A DNA stretch of 64,000 nt from Anadara kagoshimensis (Eukaryota > Mollusca > Bivalvia > Arcoida > Arcidae): contig CM037870.1 in NCBI GenBank assembly GCA_021292105.1, positions 64,230,083-64,294,082 on the forward strand. Direction: 5' to 3'. This document shows positions 33,952 through 44,856 of this stretch, piece after piece. The notes under the pieces were generated by a model, which was given only the letters and a program-made list of their open reading frames with translations, was not told the DNA's origin and ran no database searches. The translations under genes and the position numbers were made by a program. Numbering within the stretch: position 1 is the stretch's first letter; each line of letters starts with the position of its first letter.

Positions 33952-34184
33952 CAGTTTCACAATCATTTCTTAACTAAGATTTTCCTGAACTTAAATCTGG
34001 CATATTTGTGTTGATCTTTTATCGAAATTTTTTTTTAGCAAATGTTTTAAGCTCTAAATGATCTTCAAAATGGTACATAAAATTCATGATATCTTAAAAA
34101 CTAATAAAATTATTCAGATTTCAAATTTGTCAGATTTAAGTTGAGGAAAATCTTAACTAAAATGATTGTGAAATTTGGGCCAGG
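33947..34184. mobile_element. MITE family B, copy 4 (second in a row)
   Basis: From GGCTCCAGTTTCACAATCAT to AATGATTGTGAAATTTGGGC. Confidence 0.8.
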
Positions 34185-34443
34185 CCCCGGTTTCACAATC
34201 ATTCCTTAGCTAAGATTTTCCTTAACTTAAATTTAGCAAATTTTTGTAATCTATGTTTGGAGCTACTGGTGATTATTTTTGTAAAAACTAAATGCAAATG
34301 TTTTAATCTAGAAGCAATCTTAAAAATGACACCTTAAATTCCTCAGTATCTTGAAAATTAACAAAATTATAAAGATTTGAAAATTTGCAAGATTTAAGTT
34401 AAGGAAAATCTTAGCTAAGAAATGATTGTGAAACTGGGGCCTG
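34182..34443. mobile_element. MITE family B, copy 5 (third in a row), beside the LDLa exon
   Basis: From GGCCCCGGTTTCACAATCAT to AATGATTGTGAAACTGGGGC; ends 18 bp from the splice donor of the LDLa exon. Confidence 0.82.
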
Positions 34444-34461
34444 GTGTACCTTCATAATTAC

Positions 34462-34812
34462 CTTTAGGAGAACAAAGAAGCTCGTCTGAGTTATCACCAC
34501 AGTCGTCTAACTCATTACAAATATAATCTGACTGGATACATTTGTTGTTGTTACAAAGAAAGCTGCCAGGTGAGCACCGGACACAATTCTCTTCATCAGA
34601 ACCGTCAAGACAATCAGCTTTACCATTACATCTCAAGTTACTCTCTATACACAGACCTGTTAGTTGGCAATTGAAGCAATTGGAACAGGTTTCCTCATCG
34701 TCATTAAAAAGACAGTCAGAAACACCATTACATCTGGATTCCTCTGGTATACAATCACATGTGTATGAACATTGAAATTTGTCTATAGAACATGGAACAC
34801 ATATGGTAGATA
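34462..34812 (-). CDS. Gene A, exon with three LDL-receptor class A modules
   Basis: This exon of 351 bp encodes three consecutive LDLa modules, about 35 residues each. Each has six cysteines and acidic C-terminal ends (CNGVSDC...DDEETC, CNGKADC...SDEENC, CNELDDC...SDELLC) that in this family bind calcium. Such modules bind extracellular protein ligands. The acceptor is a good pyrimidine tract ending TTTTTCAG and the donor is AAAG/GTAATT. Both flanking introns are phase 1, so the exon is symmetric, as expected for shuffled extracellular modules. It joins in phase to the EGF exon at 24.5 kb across an intron of about 9.9 kb. The reading frame stays open upstream to an ATG at 34882, giving a weakly hydrophobic lead, so this could instead be a first exon. 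I prefer an internal exon because the acceptor is strong. Membership in the same gene as the EGF exons is inferred from strand, phase and order. Confidence 0.8.
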
Positions 34813-34891
34813 CTGAAAAACATAAAATACAACTCATACGAATAAAAGAAGACGGGGTTGATTGGATCTCTCTATAATACATTTATATACA

Positions 34892-35052
34892 TACAGTCCA
34901 ACCTGTCTTAAAGACCACCTCTATATAAGTGCTACCTGCTTTTAAAGGCCAGTAGAACTGTAATACAAATACATGTATACAAAGACCACCTGTCCATAAA
35001 GGCCACTTTTACTCGTTCCATTGGGTTGCCTTTATGGACAGGTTTGACTGTA
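34892..35052. mobile_element. MITE family C, copy 1
   Basis: Ends TACAGTCCAACCTGTCTTAA and ATGGACAGGTTTGACTGTA, TA-tipped, with AAGGCCAC/GACCACC motifs inside. About 80 bp upstream of the LDLa exon. Confidence 0.75.
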
Positions 35053-35740
35053 TATGGCCACTTTCTGTTAATAAACTGGTTTTAATTTGGGAAAACATTA
35101 TACCATTCATAGTACCAATTTACATAAGAACTTACTTACATATGTTAAAGTGTCCACGAACACAGTACGTACCTAATTAATTATGGCACCAATACTTTCA
35201 GTGGGTTTGCCATTATGCACCCAAGATCACCCTACAATTACGTTATATTCTGAATTTTATGGTGTCCCAATTTTTGTTGTCTTCGTGGACAACCTAAATA
35301 GTATATATATAACAAAGTTAATCTAAAAATAGAAACCACAAAATACGACTTCCATTCCATTTTTCCGGAAACCACGAAAATTCGACATCACAAAAAAGGA
35401 TATCAAAGTATAACAAACTAAAAAAAAAACTCCAAAAAACTTTGAATTCATTATAAAACTGTCAGCCTGAAGTATATAAAGTAATTTTAAATTAATTTTA
35501 CCTACCAGAAGGGGCATATATATGGAAGATTAAAGTAAAAATAAATATTTCATTACAATAATCCTCCATGACTTGTCTGGCAATTTTATCCCACCTGTGT
35601 TATTATCTCCCTTTAATATTTACATATAGATATGATTATACTTGCCCGATAGTGAAGTTATTCGGGTTAAATGTCAATATATGTGCACTGATTTTACCAC
35701 CTCTTATCAAAATTTAAACAAGGAAGTTTTCAAGGTACAG

Positions 35741-35936
35741 TGCAGACCTGTCAAAAATTTGACAATAAGCTCACGAATTATTGTCTAATCAGTTGTTTAT
35801 CTCGGGTCCTCATTAGCTGTATCTCGACATGTTTTCGGTAGCTGGTATATGCACAGTATTATTATCTCTTGGCAGCTTTCCCCTCTCTCAACAGCCGAAC
35901 TTCTACTTTTCGGACACTTAGCTTTTGAAGGTCTGT
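35741..35936. mobile_element. MITE family A, copy above the LDLa exon
   Basis: Ends TGCAGACCTGTCAAAAATTT and CTTAGCTTTTGAAGGTCTGTA. About 0.9 kb upstream of gene A's LDLa exon. Confidence 0.68.
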
Positions 35937-36029
35937 ACTGTACTTATTACGTGTATTCTGAAATGTATGGTAGCATGTTACATCGCGACTAATAGTAATC
36001 ATGTCTACCAGAAGTAATACTTAACATCA

Positions 36030-36215
36030 ACAGAGTTTTAGTACGACTATTACATTTTATACCAAACTATACAGCATTAGACGGCAGTTTCGGAATACTA
36101 TTATCATTGCTTGTACCAAAATTGTGAAACCAAAACCTTTTTCTAGGGGTTGAAAAAATTCAACGACAAAATATATTTAATCAAATTTAGGTCAGCAAAC
36201 ACTTTACACGAGGGA
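36030..36215 (+). repeat. Dispersed repeat with ACTAGACGGCCG-type core, diverged copy
   Basis: ATACAGCATTAGACGGCAGT, TTCGGAATACTATTATCATT and CCAAAATTGTGAAACCAAAA match the copies at 46.2 kb. Confidence 0.5.
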
Positions 36216-36324
36216 GTGTATATTATGTAGTTATCTTGGTTTGTTACGATAATATTGTTAACGATTGAGAGATGATATACTAGTAACTGTTTATGACACA
36301 AATATCTTAAGTCTTTACTAATTC

Positions 36325-36640
36325 ATTACAGTCAAAAACAAACATACCAGTTCATGTCCAAATCACAATCCCAAAGCAACACAACTTTCACCAGGGAAGT
36401 GAGCAAAGGTGCTCTAGAAAGGTAAGGACCCCCTGTTTCGCTAGCTACATACTTACTCTGTGGAATCAAAATTGAAAAAGAAAATAATATCGAACTATAG
36501 GACTTAAAAACTTTAATTTTGAATAAAATATATAGTATATCATACTTATCGACCATATTTTAATGACGACTATAAAGCATTTTGAGGGCCCTGATAAGCT
36601 CAGGTTTACAATATTTCTGAGTCAAAAATTTATTTGCAAG
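36325..36640 (-). mobile_element. 3' tail of the YIDD-type retroelement (reverse)
   Basis: Diverged copy from CAAAAACAAACATACCAGTT to GAGGGCCCTGATAAGCTCAG, covering tail and the last coding residues. It lies in the unassigned DNA above the LDLa exon. Confidence 0.65.
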
Positions 36641-36644
36641 CAAG

Positions 36645-38095
36645 TTGTTTCATGGTATAAATTTCCGGTGATTTGAACAAGCTCTACTATGGCGTGTTAA
36701 CAGTGAAACAAATACACCCTTCAAAAGAAAAGTAAGTATATTGTTTAATACAACAGAAGTCATCATATTTTTCATTCCCCTTCAAATATAGCCGTTTATG
36801 ATCCTCATAACTAGGGTATAAGTCCAAACATGATGTAGAACTTGAAGATTAAGATGTATTTTTTCAAGTTCATTAGGATAAGTAACATTCACGGTCTACA
36901 AAAATGTAGGATTATTAAAGTCATCTATATATCTGTACGTGTAGTTGGTTGAATGATTTTGGCGACAGTCTTGTCTCCAGATTTAACAATGTTTTAGACA
37001 AATCCTGTTTCATACGATACAAATCTGTAAGCAATGGTGTACAGTTTGCGCCCATTTAAAAAGCGATTATTCGTTAGAAAAGTATATTTCCATACACAAC
37101 ACACTATGTTTTCTGTTTTTGTTTACTGTAGCTTTAGTTAACTTTTGTGTGGGGTCCGTATGATACACAGATTTGTTAATTATTTTTTTTAAATCCTTTT
37201 AATTCTGCCATAGTGCTCTACTTGGTTATGCAGGTTCGTCGAGGGTGTTACTAAAACTGCTGATATTTCCCTGAATTTTTATCTGTTATATAAAATAATT
37301 CCAAATACATTTGAAACCAATTAAAATGACAAGAGTATTTTCATGAATCAAGTAAATCAAAATTATACCACACTTCTTGATGATAAAGTCACTATATAGG
37401 TCTTGAACACACGATATACCTGTTTATACATCTTTAATCATTTGTATGTGAATTTTCTCATAATTTTTTTTCTAAAATGCAAACAGGAGATGAATTTTTC
37501 AATTGTTTGAACGTATTCCAGATATATTTAATCATTCCAGTTTTTAACAAAACAAAAAGGTTATACAAAGAGCAAGGTTTTATAAATGTTTTGTTTATTA
37601 AACGACAGGTAACAACTAGAATATGTGATTTTCAGTATTGTTGTGTGAATTTGACTGAAACATTTAATTTTTTCACATGAAGCATTTTTTTCATAAAGTG
37701 TTTATTAACTTTTATATTTAAACAAAATGTTTGTTGCTCATTTAATCCAGGCCAAGTTTATAAACATGATAAATAACGTCTTGTAAATATTGATAAAAAT
37801 GATGATGTTTTAATTGCGTACGTGGCTTTTATCTTCCCTTTATGAACAGGAGTAGTGATAAAGTTATGATAAACTAAATCCCTGTTGGATCATGTTTGGA
37901 GTTATTTTAAACTAGTTGTTTCATTCATATAAAAATAATGTTTTAAGATTATATATTGTTTAGTATATATTTCGTCAATGCCGTAAAATTACATGGAAAT
38001 AAAATTTATATTCAGAAAAGGACTCTGTGCAGAAAAAGGTTTGTAGAGTCCTGTTAAAGGATTAACGATTACAAAAGAATAGTTGAAGAAACTTG
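36645..38095. other. Gene-free AT-rich stretch
   Basis: Short frames only, none with domain features or splice support. It might contain the missing 5' exon of gene A, but nothing could be picked out. Confidence 0.35.
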
Positions 38096-38349
38096 TATAT
38101 ACAGTGATTACGGCAGTAGCGGATCTCAGTCAGTAGCGGATCATTTTTAGCTCACCTGACCGAAGGTCATGTGAGCTTATGGCATAGCGCAGCGTGTGTA
38201 TGTGCGTGTGTGCGTGTGTGCGTCGTTAACACCTATTTTCGACTTCTCCTCTGAAACTACTGGACAGTTTTTATTGAAACTTTGTCAGAAGTATATATGG
38301 GCCGGTGCAATTCAGATTTGTTCGTGGCGTTGCCATGGCTACCATAACT

Positions 38350-38364
38350 AGGTCAAGGTGACCT
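38350..38364. promoter_or_regulatory. Perfect palindromic estrogen-response-element-like sequence
   Basis: AGGTCAAGGTGACCT is an inverted repeat of AGGTCA with a 3-base spacer, the consensus ERE. It lies in repeat DNA, so it may be incidental; no gene is adjacent. Confidence 0.4.
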
Positions 38365-38659
38365 AGGGGTGCAAAAATCTTAAAAAATCTTCTTCTCCGA
38401 AAGTACTGATTGGAGAAAAAATCTGATGTGATATTTGGCTTCTCTAGGGTCTTAAGCCTATAGTTTGTTCATTTTGTAAAAATCGGATAAAAAATAGGTT
38501 ACGCGTTTTTGCGTTTAATTTTGAAAAAATCGTAAAATAGCTTCAAATTGTTATAACTTGACTATTTGACCAGATAATGACATGGGGTTTTCAGTTTTGA
38601 CATCTTCTTGTTAGTATCTTCAAAATGAGGTCAAGGTCAATTGTGAAGGTCGTGACCTA

Positions 38660-39790
38660 ATTTTTTTTACCTCTGATTATAATTATCTCGAAAACTATAA
38701 ACTTTTTGTATAGTCATGTATATTAGAATGTTGTAGGTATTGATACAACGATCATTTTGATGTATAGAAAAAGGTCATGGGTTCAAAGGTCAAGGTCACA
38801 GATGTGAAACAATACCGAAATGGTTAATTATCTCGAAAACTATAAACTTTTTGTATAGGCATGTATATTAGAATGTTGTAGGTATTGATACAACGATCAT
38901 TTTGATGTATAGAAAAAGGTCATGGGTTTAAAGGTCAAGGTCACAGATGTGAAACAATACTGAAATGGTTAGTTATCTCGAAAACTATAAACTTTTTGTA
39001 TAGGCATGTATATTAGAATGTTGTAGGTATTGATACAATGATCATTTTGATGTATAGAAAAATGTCATGGGTTCAAAGGTCAAGGTCACAGATGCGAAAC
39101 AATACTGAAATGGTTAATTATCTCGAAAACTATAAACTTTTTGTATAGGCATGTATATTAGAATGTTGTAGGTATTGATACAACGATCATTCTGATGTAT
39201 AGAAAAAGGTCATGGGTTCAAAGGTCAAGGTCACAGATGTGAAACAATACCGAAATGGTTAATTATCTCAAAATCTATAAACTTTTTGTATAGGCTTGTA
39301 TATTAGAATGTTGTAGGTATTGATACAGTGATCATTCTGATGTATAGAAAAAGGTCATGGGTTCAAAGGTCAAGGCCACAGATGCAAAACAATACCGAAA
39401 TGGTTAATTATCTCCAAAACTATAAACTTTTTGTATAGGCATGTATATTAGAATGTTGTAGATATTGATACAACAATCATTTTGATGTATAGAAAAAGGT
39501 TATGGGTTTAAAGGTCAAGGTCACATATGCGAAACAATACCAAAATGTTTAATTATCTCGAAAACTATAAACATTTTGTATAGGCATGTATATTAGAATG
39601 TTGTAGGTATCGATACAACGATCATTTTGATGTATAGAAAAAGGTCATGTGTTCAAAGGTCAAGGTCACAGATGTGAAACAATACTGAAATGGTTAATTA
39701 TCTTGAAAACTATTAACTTTTTGTATAGGCATGTATACTAGAATGTTGTAGGTATTAATACAACGGTTATCATGATGTAAAAGAAAAAGT
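38660..39790. repeat. Eight-fold 145-bp tandem repeat with AGGTCAAGGTCA in each unit
   Basis: AGGTCAAGGTCA occurs at 38787, 38932, 39077, 39222, 39367 (one mismatch), 39512 and 39657, exactly 145 bp apart, with an earlier singleton at 38628. The rest of the unit (ATTATCTCGAAAACTATAAA, then CTTTTTGTATAGGCATGTAT) is also strongly conserved. Confidence 0.92.
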
Positions 39791-41276
39791 CATTGGGGTT
39801 TAGTATGTATGTTTTCTTTAAATCTATCAGCTAGCCATTAGTTATCAGGTGAGCGTATCAGGCCCATGGGCCTCTTGTTTATAATAAAGTTAATTTTTTC
39901 CATATCATTACGAGAGACCAATAAAACTCGGATATATTTCTGTAAAGCTGGTATTTTTACTTAATTCTACGTTTCATTTGTGTTGATAAACGTCCTATTT
40001 TTTAAATTCTCGGCTTTTTAATGCGAATGTCACAAGCGTCTCAGCGACATGGATGTGATTTCAAAAACCTATCTTTCGATTTGAACAACGTGTTCAATAC
40101 TTTCAAAGGTAATTTGAAATGATTACAATAGCTCTTTACACTCGTTAACATGTCTTCTTTCACGACATAAACCTTTATTGAGCTTTACAGTTCATGACAA
40201 TAAAAAATAAACCAGTTTATGCAGGGTGCAATTACGGCAATAACGGATCAGCTGCTGACTACAGGCTGACAGGGGACCTCTCGAAAGGCTAAGAAAAATA
40301 TGGCATGTACCCATGGGACTGTCTGGAGCTTTCAGAAAAATGATAGATCCTGGTGGGTTCAGTTATGCAAAGGCTAGTGGAGAACCAGTGCCTAGCTTCC
40401 CTCCATGGCCAGTATCCCATGAGAAAGATGGGGGCATTGTCATGCCATGCCACTTATGATAAGACCAGATCAATGGTTTTTAAAGAAGCCATAATTGTCA
40501 TGCTTAAAGGATAATCTGTATGAGATTAGAATATATTGAATAAATACATTAATATCCAACCCTATATTTTGTGTTTAAGACAATTAAAGTTTTATTCCGT
40601 TCTATATTTTTGTCTGGTAACAATTTTGGACCTATGATGTACAGTGTACAATACCAATAAGTATCATTGTATGCATATACTGTTCTTGTCAAAATAAAAT
40701 CTTCATGGACAAGAGTATGTCATAATATTTATAACTAATAAGGTAAAATAAGGTATAAGTATTTTATTTTATTTTCTTCGCCATTTACTGCTTTTATAAT
40801 TCTGTATTTAAGACAATGTTGATTGACTTAATTTATTAGGGACATTGCGATAATTTGTTTTTATAATTTATTTTAATCATGACATTTGTTGCTATAACGA
40901 TTAAAATTCTTTAATATTGTTTCATGATTAGTATTTTTTGCAATTGAATGATGGAAACTCAAACTAATCATGTTTTGAGTTAATCGTATATCGTTTTCTT
41001 GACACTAGGTGGCGCGATCCGCTACTCACAAATTGATTCGTTACTGACGTAAATACATGGGATACAAAACGCGTGGATTGCTCATACTTATAGTCGGACG
41101 ATTTTAATCATCTAATGATAAATTGAAAGAGTGGAGAAATGTCAATTGATAGTGCCAAAAACATACAATCGGCAGCGATGTTTTTCTCGGAGAGCAGTGA
41201 ATATTGCACTAATGATCCGCTACTGCCGTAAGCACTGTCCCCGTTCTAAGGTCAATGATTATGAAAGGATATTTAA

Positions 41277-41605
41277 TCAAAAACAAACATACTAATCCAT
41301 GTCCGAATCACAATCCAGAAGCAAAGTAAAAACTTTGGAACTAACAAGCTAGGTTAGACACGTGAACTTCAACCAGGGAAGTGAGGCCGGATGCTCCGGA
41401 AGGGTAAGCATTAGTTATCTATACCCGCCATGTGTGTAATCAAATTTGTGCGAAAGGAACATCATGGAACTATGGGGCGTCAAATATATCCAGAGCAATC
41501 CTGGACTCAGAGACATCAAGCTTATCAACAATACTGTGATGACGGCCATAAAACTTTTTAACGGCCTTGATAAGCCTAGGTTTGCAATATCCATAATTAG
41601 ACTTT
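41277..41605 (-). mobile_element. 3' tail of the YIDD-type retroelement (long copy, reverse)
   Basis: Reverse complement of 45590-45930: it starts AATCAAAAACAAACATACTA, passes CCAGGGAAGTGAGGCCGGAT, and includes the last coding part (CTTATCAACAATACTGTGAT). It lies just outside the TIR region ending near 41232. Confidence 0.75.
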
Positions 41606-41715
41606 TACTTTATTTTTCATGAAAAATCTAATAAACAACAATAATGATCGATATTTTTTCTTACTTAACGCTTGTCGTTGACGTTCAGTTGTCATTTACA
41701 ACATCATCATCATCT

Positions 41716-41792
41716 TCAATAATAATAATAATAAGAAGAGCAACAACAACAATAATAATAATAATAATAATAATAATAGTAATAATAAATTT
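41716..41792. repeat. (AAT)n-rich microsatellite
   Basis: AATAATAAT blocks broken by CAACAACAAC. The DNA from here to 42800 is AT-rich with nothing recognised. Confidence 0.85.
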
Positions 41793-42804
41793 ATTTAAGT
41801 GTCACATATAAAACTGAATATTAATAAACAAATGTTACAATTTTTATAAAAACAATTATGTATTATTAAGCCACGCATGAGTCTTATGAGACACTACATA
41901 AAAATACAAATTTAAGATCTATATTGTCGGTAAAATTACATATACATATATTTGTTAAACAATATAAAGATTTTAAAAAGTAAATCTAAAGTCTGCCACA
42001 TAACATATCCGACTTATTTTGATAGGAAAGAAAAAATGATAGGTCAACAATTAAGCAAGAACATTGCTTTTTTGGGTGTATTGAAAACTTCTAACAGGGT
42101 CGACAGCGTGTACTATTTTTATTTGTATAATGTTAGAGTATCCGGAAAGTTCCTTTGTCTTTTGAGACACTTATAGAATATTGCTAAAATCACTATACAC
42201 TTCTACTAAGTGTAAAATCACAGTGGTTTGAAAAACACTCAGTCATATGACAATGCTATATGTACCACTGAAATTGCCCGATCACAATATACCAATAACT
42301 TAATTCTAGATATCTTTGGAATATCATCATTTTTGTAATGAGCTCATTATGTCAATTGACTTCATTTGTATTAATGCGCCATATGACGGTGGCAGTTTGA
42401 ATGTAAAGGAAATGTCATCAAAATTATAAATGATACAGCAATCTTATGTTTGAACTTAATTACAAGTTCTAAACGTCTCTTTGATACTTTTTTTGATTTA
42501 TCATTTTTAACCATCAAAACCGGTATGTAAACTTTTAAAATAACCCGCTTCTTAAAAAGGTAAGTTGTTTTAGACATAAAGGATGTACTTTTAGATTTCA
42601 AATTCTAATCAGCAGATATACAAATACAGGGACAAATATTCCGAATTATGAAAGAACTGTTGCTTTATACACTGAGCAAACATAGTTAGTACAAATACAA
42701 TAACATCACTGTGTGTTTTTTAGGATTAAGATAAATTTTAGACATCACATAATTCACTTTATTTCCATATTATCATTTTCAACATTTACAATTATGATGA
42801 AAGG

Positions 42805-42979
42805 CTCTAAACAGAATTATTAGAGGCGATGTAATTTATAAAGCTACTCTTAACAGACTAATGAGAGGTGATGTAACTTAAAAAGCCACTTTAAACACAT
42901 TTATGAGAGGTGGTGTAACTTATAAAGCCACTCTTAACAGATTTATGAGAGGTGATTTAATTTATAAAGCCACCCTTAA
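42805..42979. repeat. 42-bp minisatellite, left block
   Basis: About four units of GATGTAACTTATAAAGCCAC followed by TCTTAACAGATTTATGAGAG and GT, with a 42-bp period. Cut at the TTAA of its last unit by the foldback element that follows. Confidence 0.85.
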
Positions 42980-43968
42980 GGGTCATCTAAGTAGGAAAAT
43001 TCAAGTGAAAACCATTTGGTTGAAAAGCTTGAATGAGGGGTATAATTATGAAATTACCTACACAAGTGTGAAGATTTATAAAGAAAAATAAAGTAGGAAT
43101 TGATAATTTAAGAGTTTTTAAAATATTTGTTGCATTTTTTAAAGGAAATAGTGCAAAAATACACGTGTTGGGAAAAAATAGTTTACACCTTGTATATCGA
43201 ATTAATTTAAAAAATGAAAAGATATTAATATAGTCAACGTCATAGAGTAGTGCAAAGGGGCCAGAGTTTGTTAAAGAAATACGAGGTTTTTGAAAACTCG
43301 ACAATTTACGGTTGAGGTTTTATATGATTTGTTTTCCTTTTAAAAATGCTTGTACCAGGCGTGATAGTTCATATTCTAAGGCTACCAACGATCCAAGGGG
43401 AGATTATAAAAGCTAAGTTTGAATATTACTTGATTAATGTTGAGGCATATTCGGCTTTATATAGTTCAACATTGTTGAAACCAAACAATATTTACCTCAA
43501 TTTAAATAGAACAGTATTGTGTGACCGTGCACTTTTAGTGACTTGTTGTATTTTGGATTAGTAGTGGCCTTAGAATATAAATATCACGCCTTGTACACGC
43601 ATTTTTAAAAGGAAAATAAATCGTAGATAACCTCAACCGTAAATTGTCGAGTTTTCAAAAACCTCGTATTTCTTTATCAAACTCTGGCCCCTTTGCACTG
43701 CTCTATGATGTTGACTATCTTAATATCTTTTCATTTTTTAAAATTAACTCGTTATAAAAGGTGTAAGCTATTTTCCCCAACACGTGTATTTTTGCACAAT
43801 TTTCTTTAAAAAATGCAACAAATATTTCAAAATTTCTTAAATTATCAATTCCTTCTGCATTTTTATTTAAAAATCTCCACATTTGTGTAGGTAATTTCAT
43901 AATTATACCCCTATTTCACGCTTTTCAACGAAATGGTTTTCACTTGAATTTTCCTACTTAGATGACCC
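42980..43968. mobile_element. TTAA-flanked foldback element with about 350-bp inverted arms
   Basis: An insertion of 989 bp within the minisatellite. The left arm starts GGGTCATCTAAGTAGGAAAA; the right arm ends with its reverse complement. The arms pair over roughly 350 bp (42980-43325 and 43610-43968) around a spacer of about 280 bp. Both flanks are TTAA (42976-42979 and 43969-43972), the target used by piggyBac-type transposons. The spacer has an open stretch of 71 residues (43346-43561) with no recognisable domain, so the element looks non-autonomous. Confidence 0.8.
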
Positions 43969-43974
43969 TTAACA

Positions 43975-44855
43975 GATTTATGAGAGTGTTACCAACGGCT
44001 CGGCAGATTGGCAACAACTTAATTTTTTTAAAAGAAAAAAACCAACACACATATTCAAAATGTTCATAATTATTCAGGAATTTCAAATTTTAAACTACAT
44101 TCATCAAAATACTCAAAACTTCGAATATAGATTGCCAAATCCATCATAGTTCATCTTCAGAACAAATTAACTCTTCTCAATGTCCGATTCACAATAATAC
44201 ATCAAATCAATTCAGTTCGTTTTTCACTCCACAGTTCAATAATTTCACAGAATTATTTCACATTTCAGTTCATCAAAATCAATTCAACACAACAACTTCA
44301 ATATCAATTAAATTATCTGCATTTACACAGAATTATTCAGTTCTTTTTACATAATTCAATTCATCAATTTTTTTTTCCAGTTCACCAATTCATCACAAAA
44401 ATTTTCTATGTGCAAACTATTCCACAATAATTTTTTTAGACTTTTCTTCTGCTCAAGGTATCAAGCCAAAACTACCCATATCTTCAAAAATTCCTTTAAA
44501 ATACATATATCAGCACCTCTGTCATTCTTTCTGATCATGTCATACTCCCCCAAGTTAACTTTCACACCTTCTTTTATACCTTCAAAATCATTCATCCATC
44601 AAAAATTCATGCACTCACACACTTAAACTATTTTATTGACAACATGAAAACTGAACTTCACATGGACAAGTTAAACTATTAGATAAAAGTACAAATGACC
44701 TAACAAAATGATTACTGGACAATAGATGAATTGGACATATAAAGATTGACACTTATTGATTTTTAGAGGTACCTTTAGGGATAATTTTGGTCCAATTAAA
44801 TTAAACAGGTAGTTTTGGCTTAAACAAAATAAAATAAAATAATTACTGTAACACA
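43975..44855. other. AT-rich DNA between the foldback element and the right minisatellite block
   Basis: Strand-biased TTCAATTCATCA/ TCACAATT-type low-complexity sequence, poor in G over 44040-44640; no gene recognised. Confidence 0.35.
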
Positions 44856-44856
44856 G

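Larger units (their letters stand above)
38143..39872. repeat. Dispersed repeat with internal 145-bp array
   Basis: Begins TTTTTAGCTCACCTGACCGA and ends AGGTGAGCGTATCAGGCCCA TGGGCCTCTT. Similar ends are frequent in bivalve sequence, from general recollection. Its centre is the 145-bp array. Confidence 0.7.
38101..41232. mobile_element. Possible TIR-bounded element (GTAGCGGATC subterminal motifs)
   Basis: Left end ACAGTGATTACGGCAGTAGC and the reverse complement of the right end ACAGTGCTTACGGCAGTAGC differ at one base and both continue GGATC. Related motifs occur inside (second GTAGCGGATC at 38132, GGCAATAACGGATC near 40234, CGATCCGCTACT near 41016). CAGTG ends suggest a hAT-like transposon, but no target duplication and no transposase were seen. 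A separate repeat (38143-39872) is nested inside. Confidence 0.5.

Noticed and set aside
34837-34882. Translation start of gene A just upstream of the LDLa exon (two in-frame ATGs)
   Set aside because: A strong TTTTTCAG acceptor lies between them and the modules, so the stretch is better read as intron; kept as an alternative in the exon entry.
35323-35517. Signal-peptide exon for gene A (hydrophobic FGVFFLVCYTLISFFV)
   Set aside because: No convincing GT donor in phase 1 follows, and the flanking DNA looks repetitive; too weak to annotate.
38101-41232. hAT transposon call with 8-bp target duplication
   Set aside because: The flanking octamers differ (left TGTATATA-like, right TCCCCGTT-like), so only the inverted ends are claimed.
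43346-43561. 71-residue frame in the spacer of the TTAA-flanked foldback element
   Set aside because: No recognisable transposase or other domain, and length is within chance for AT-rich DNA with few stops.
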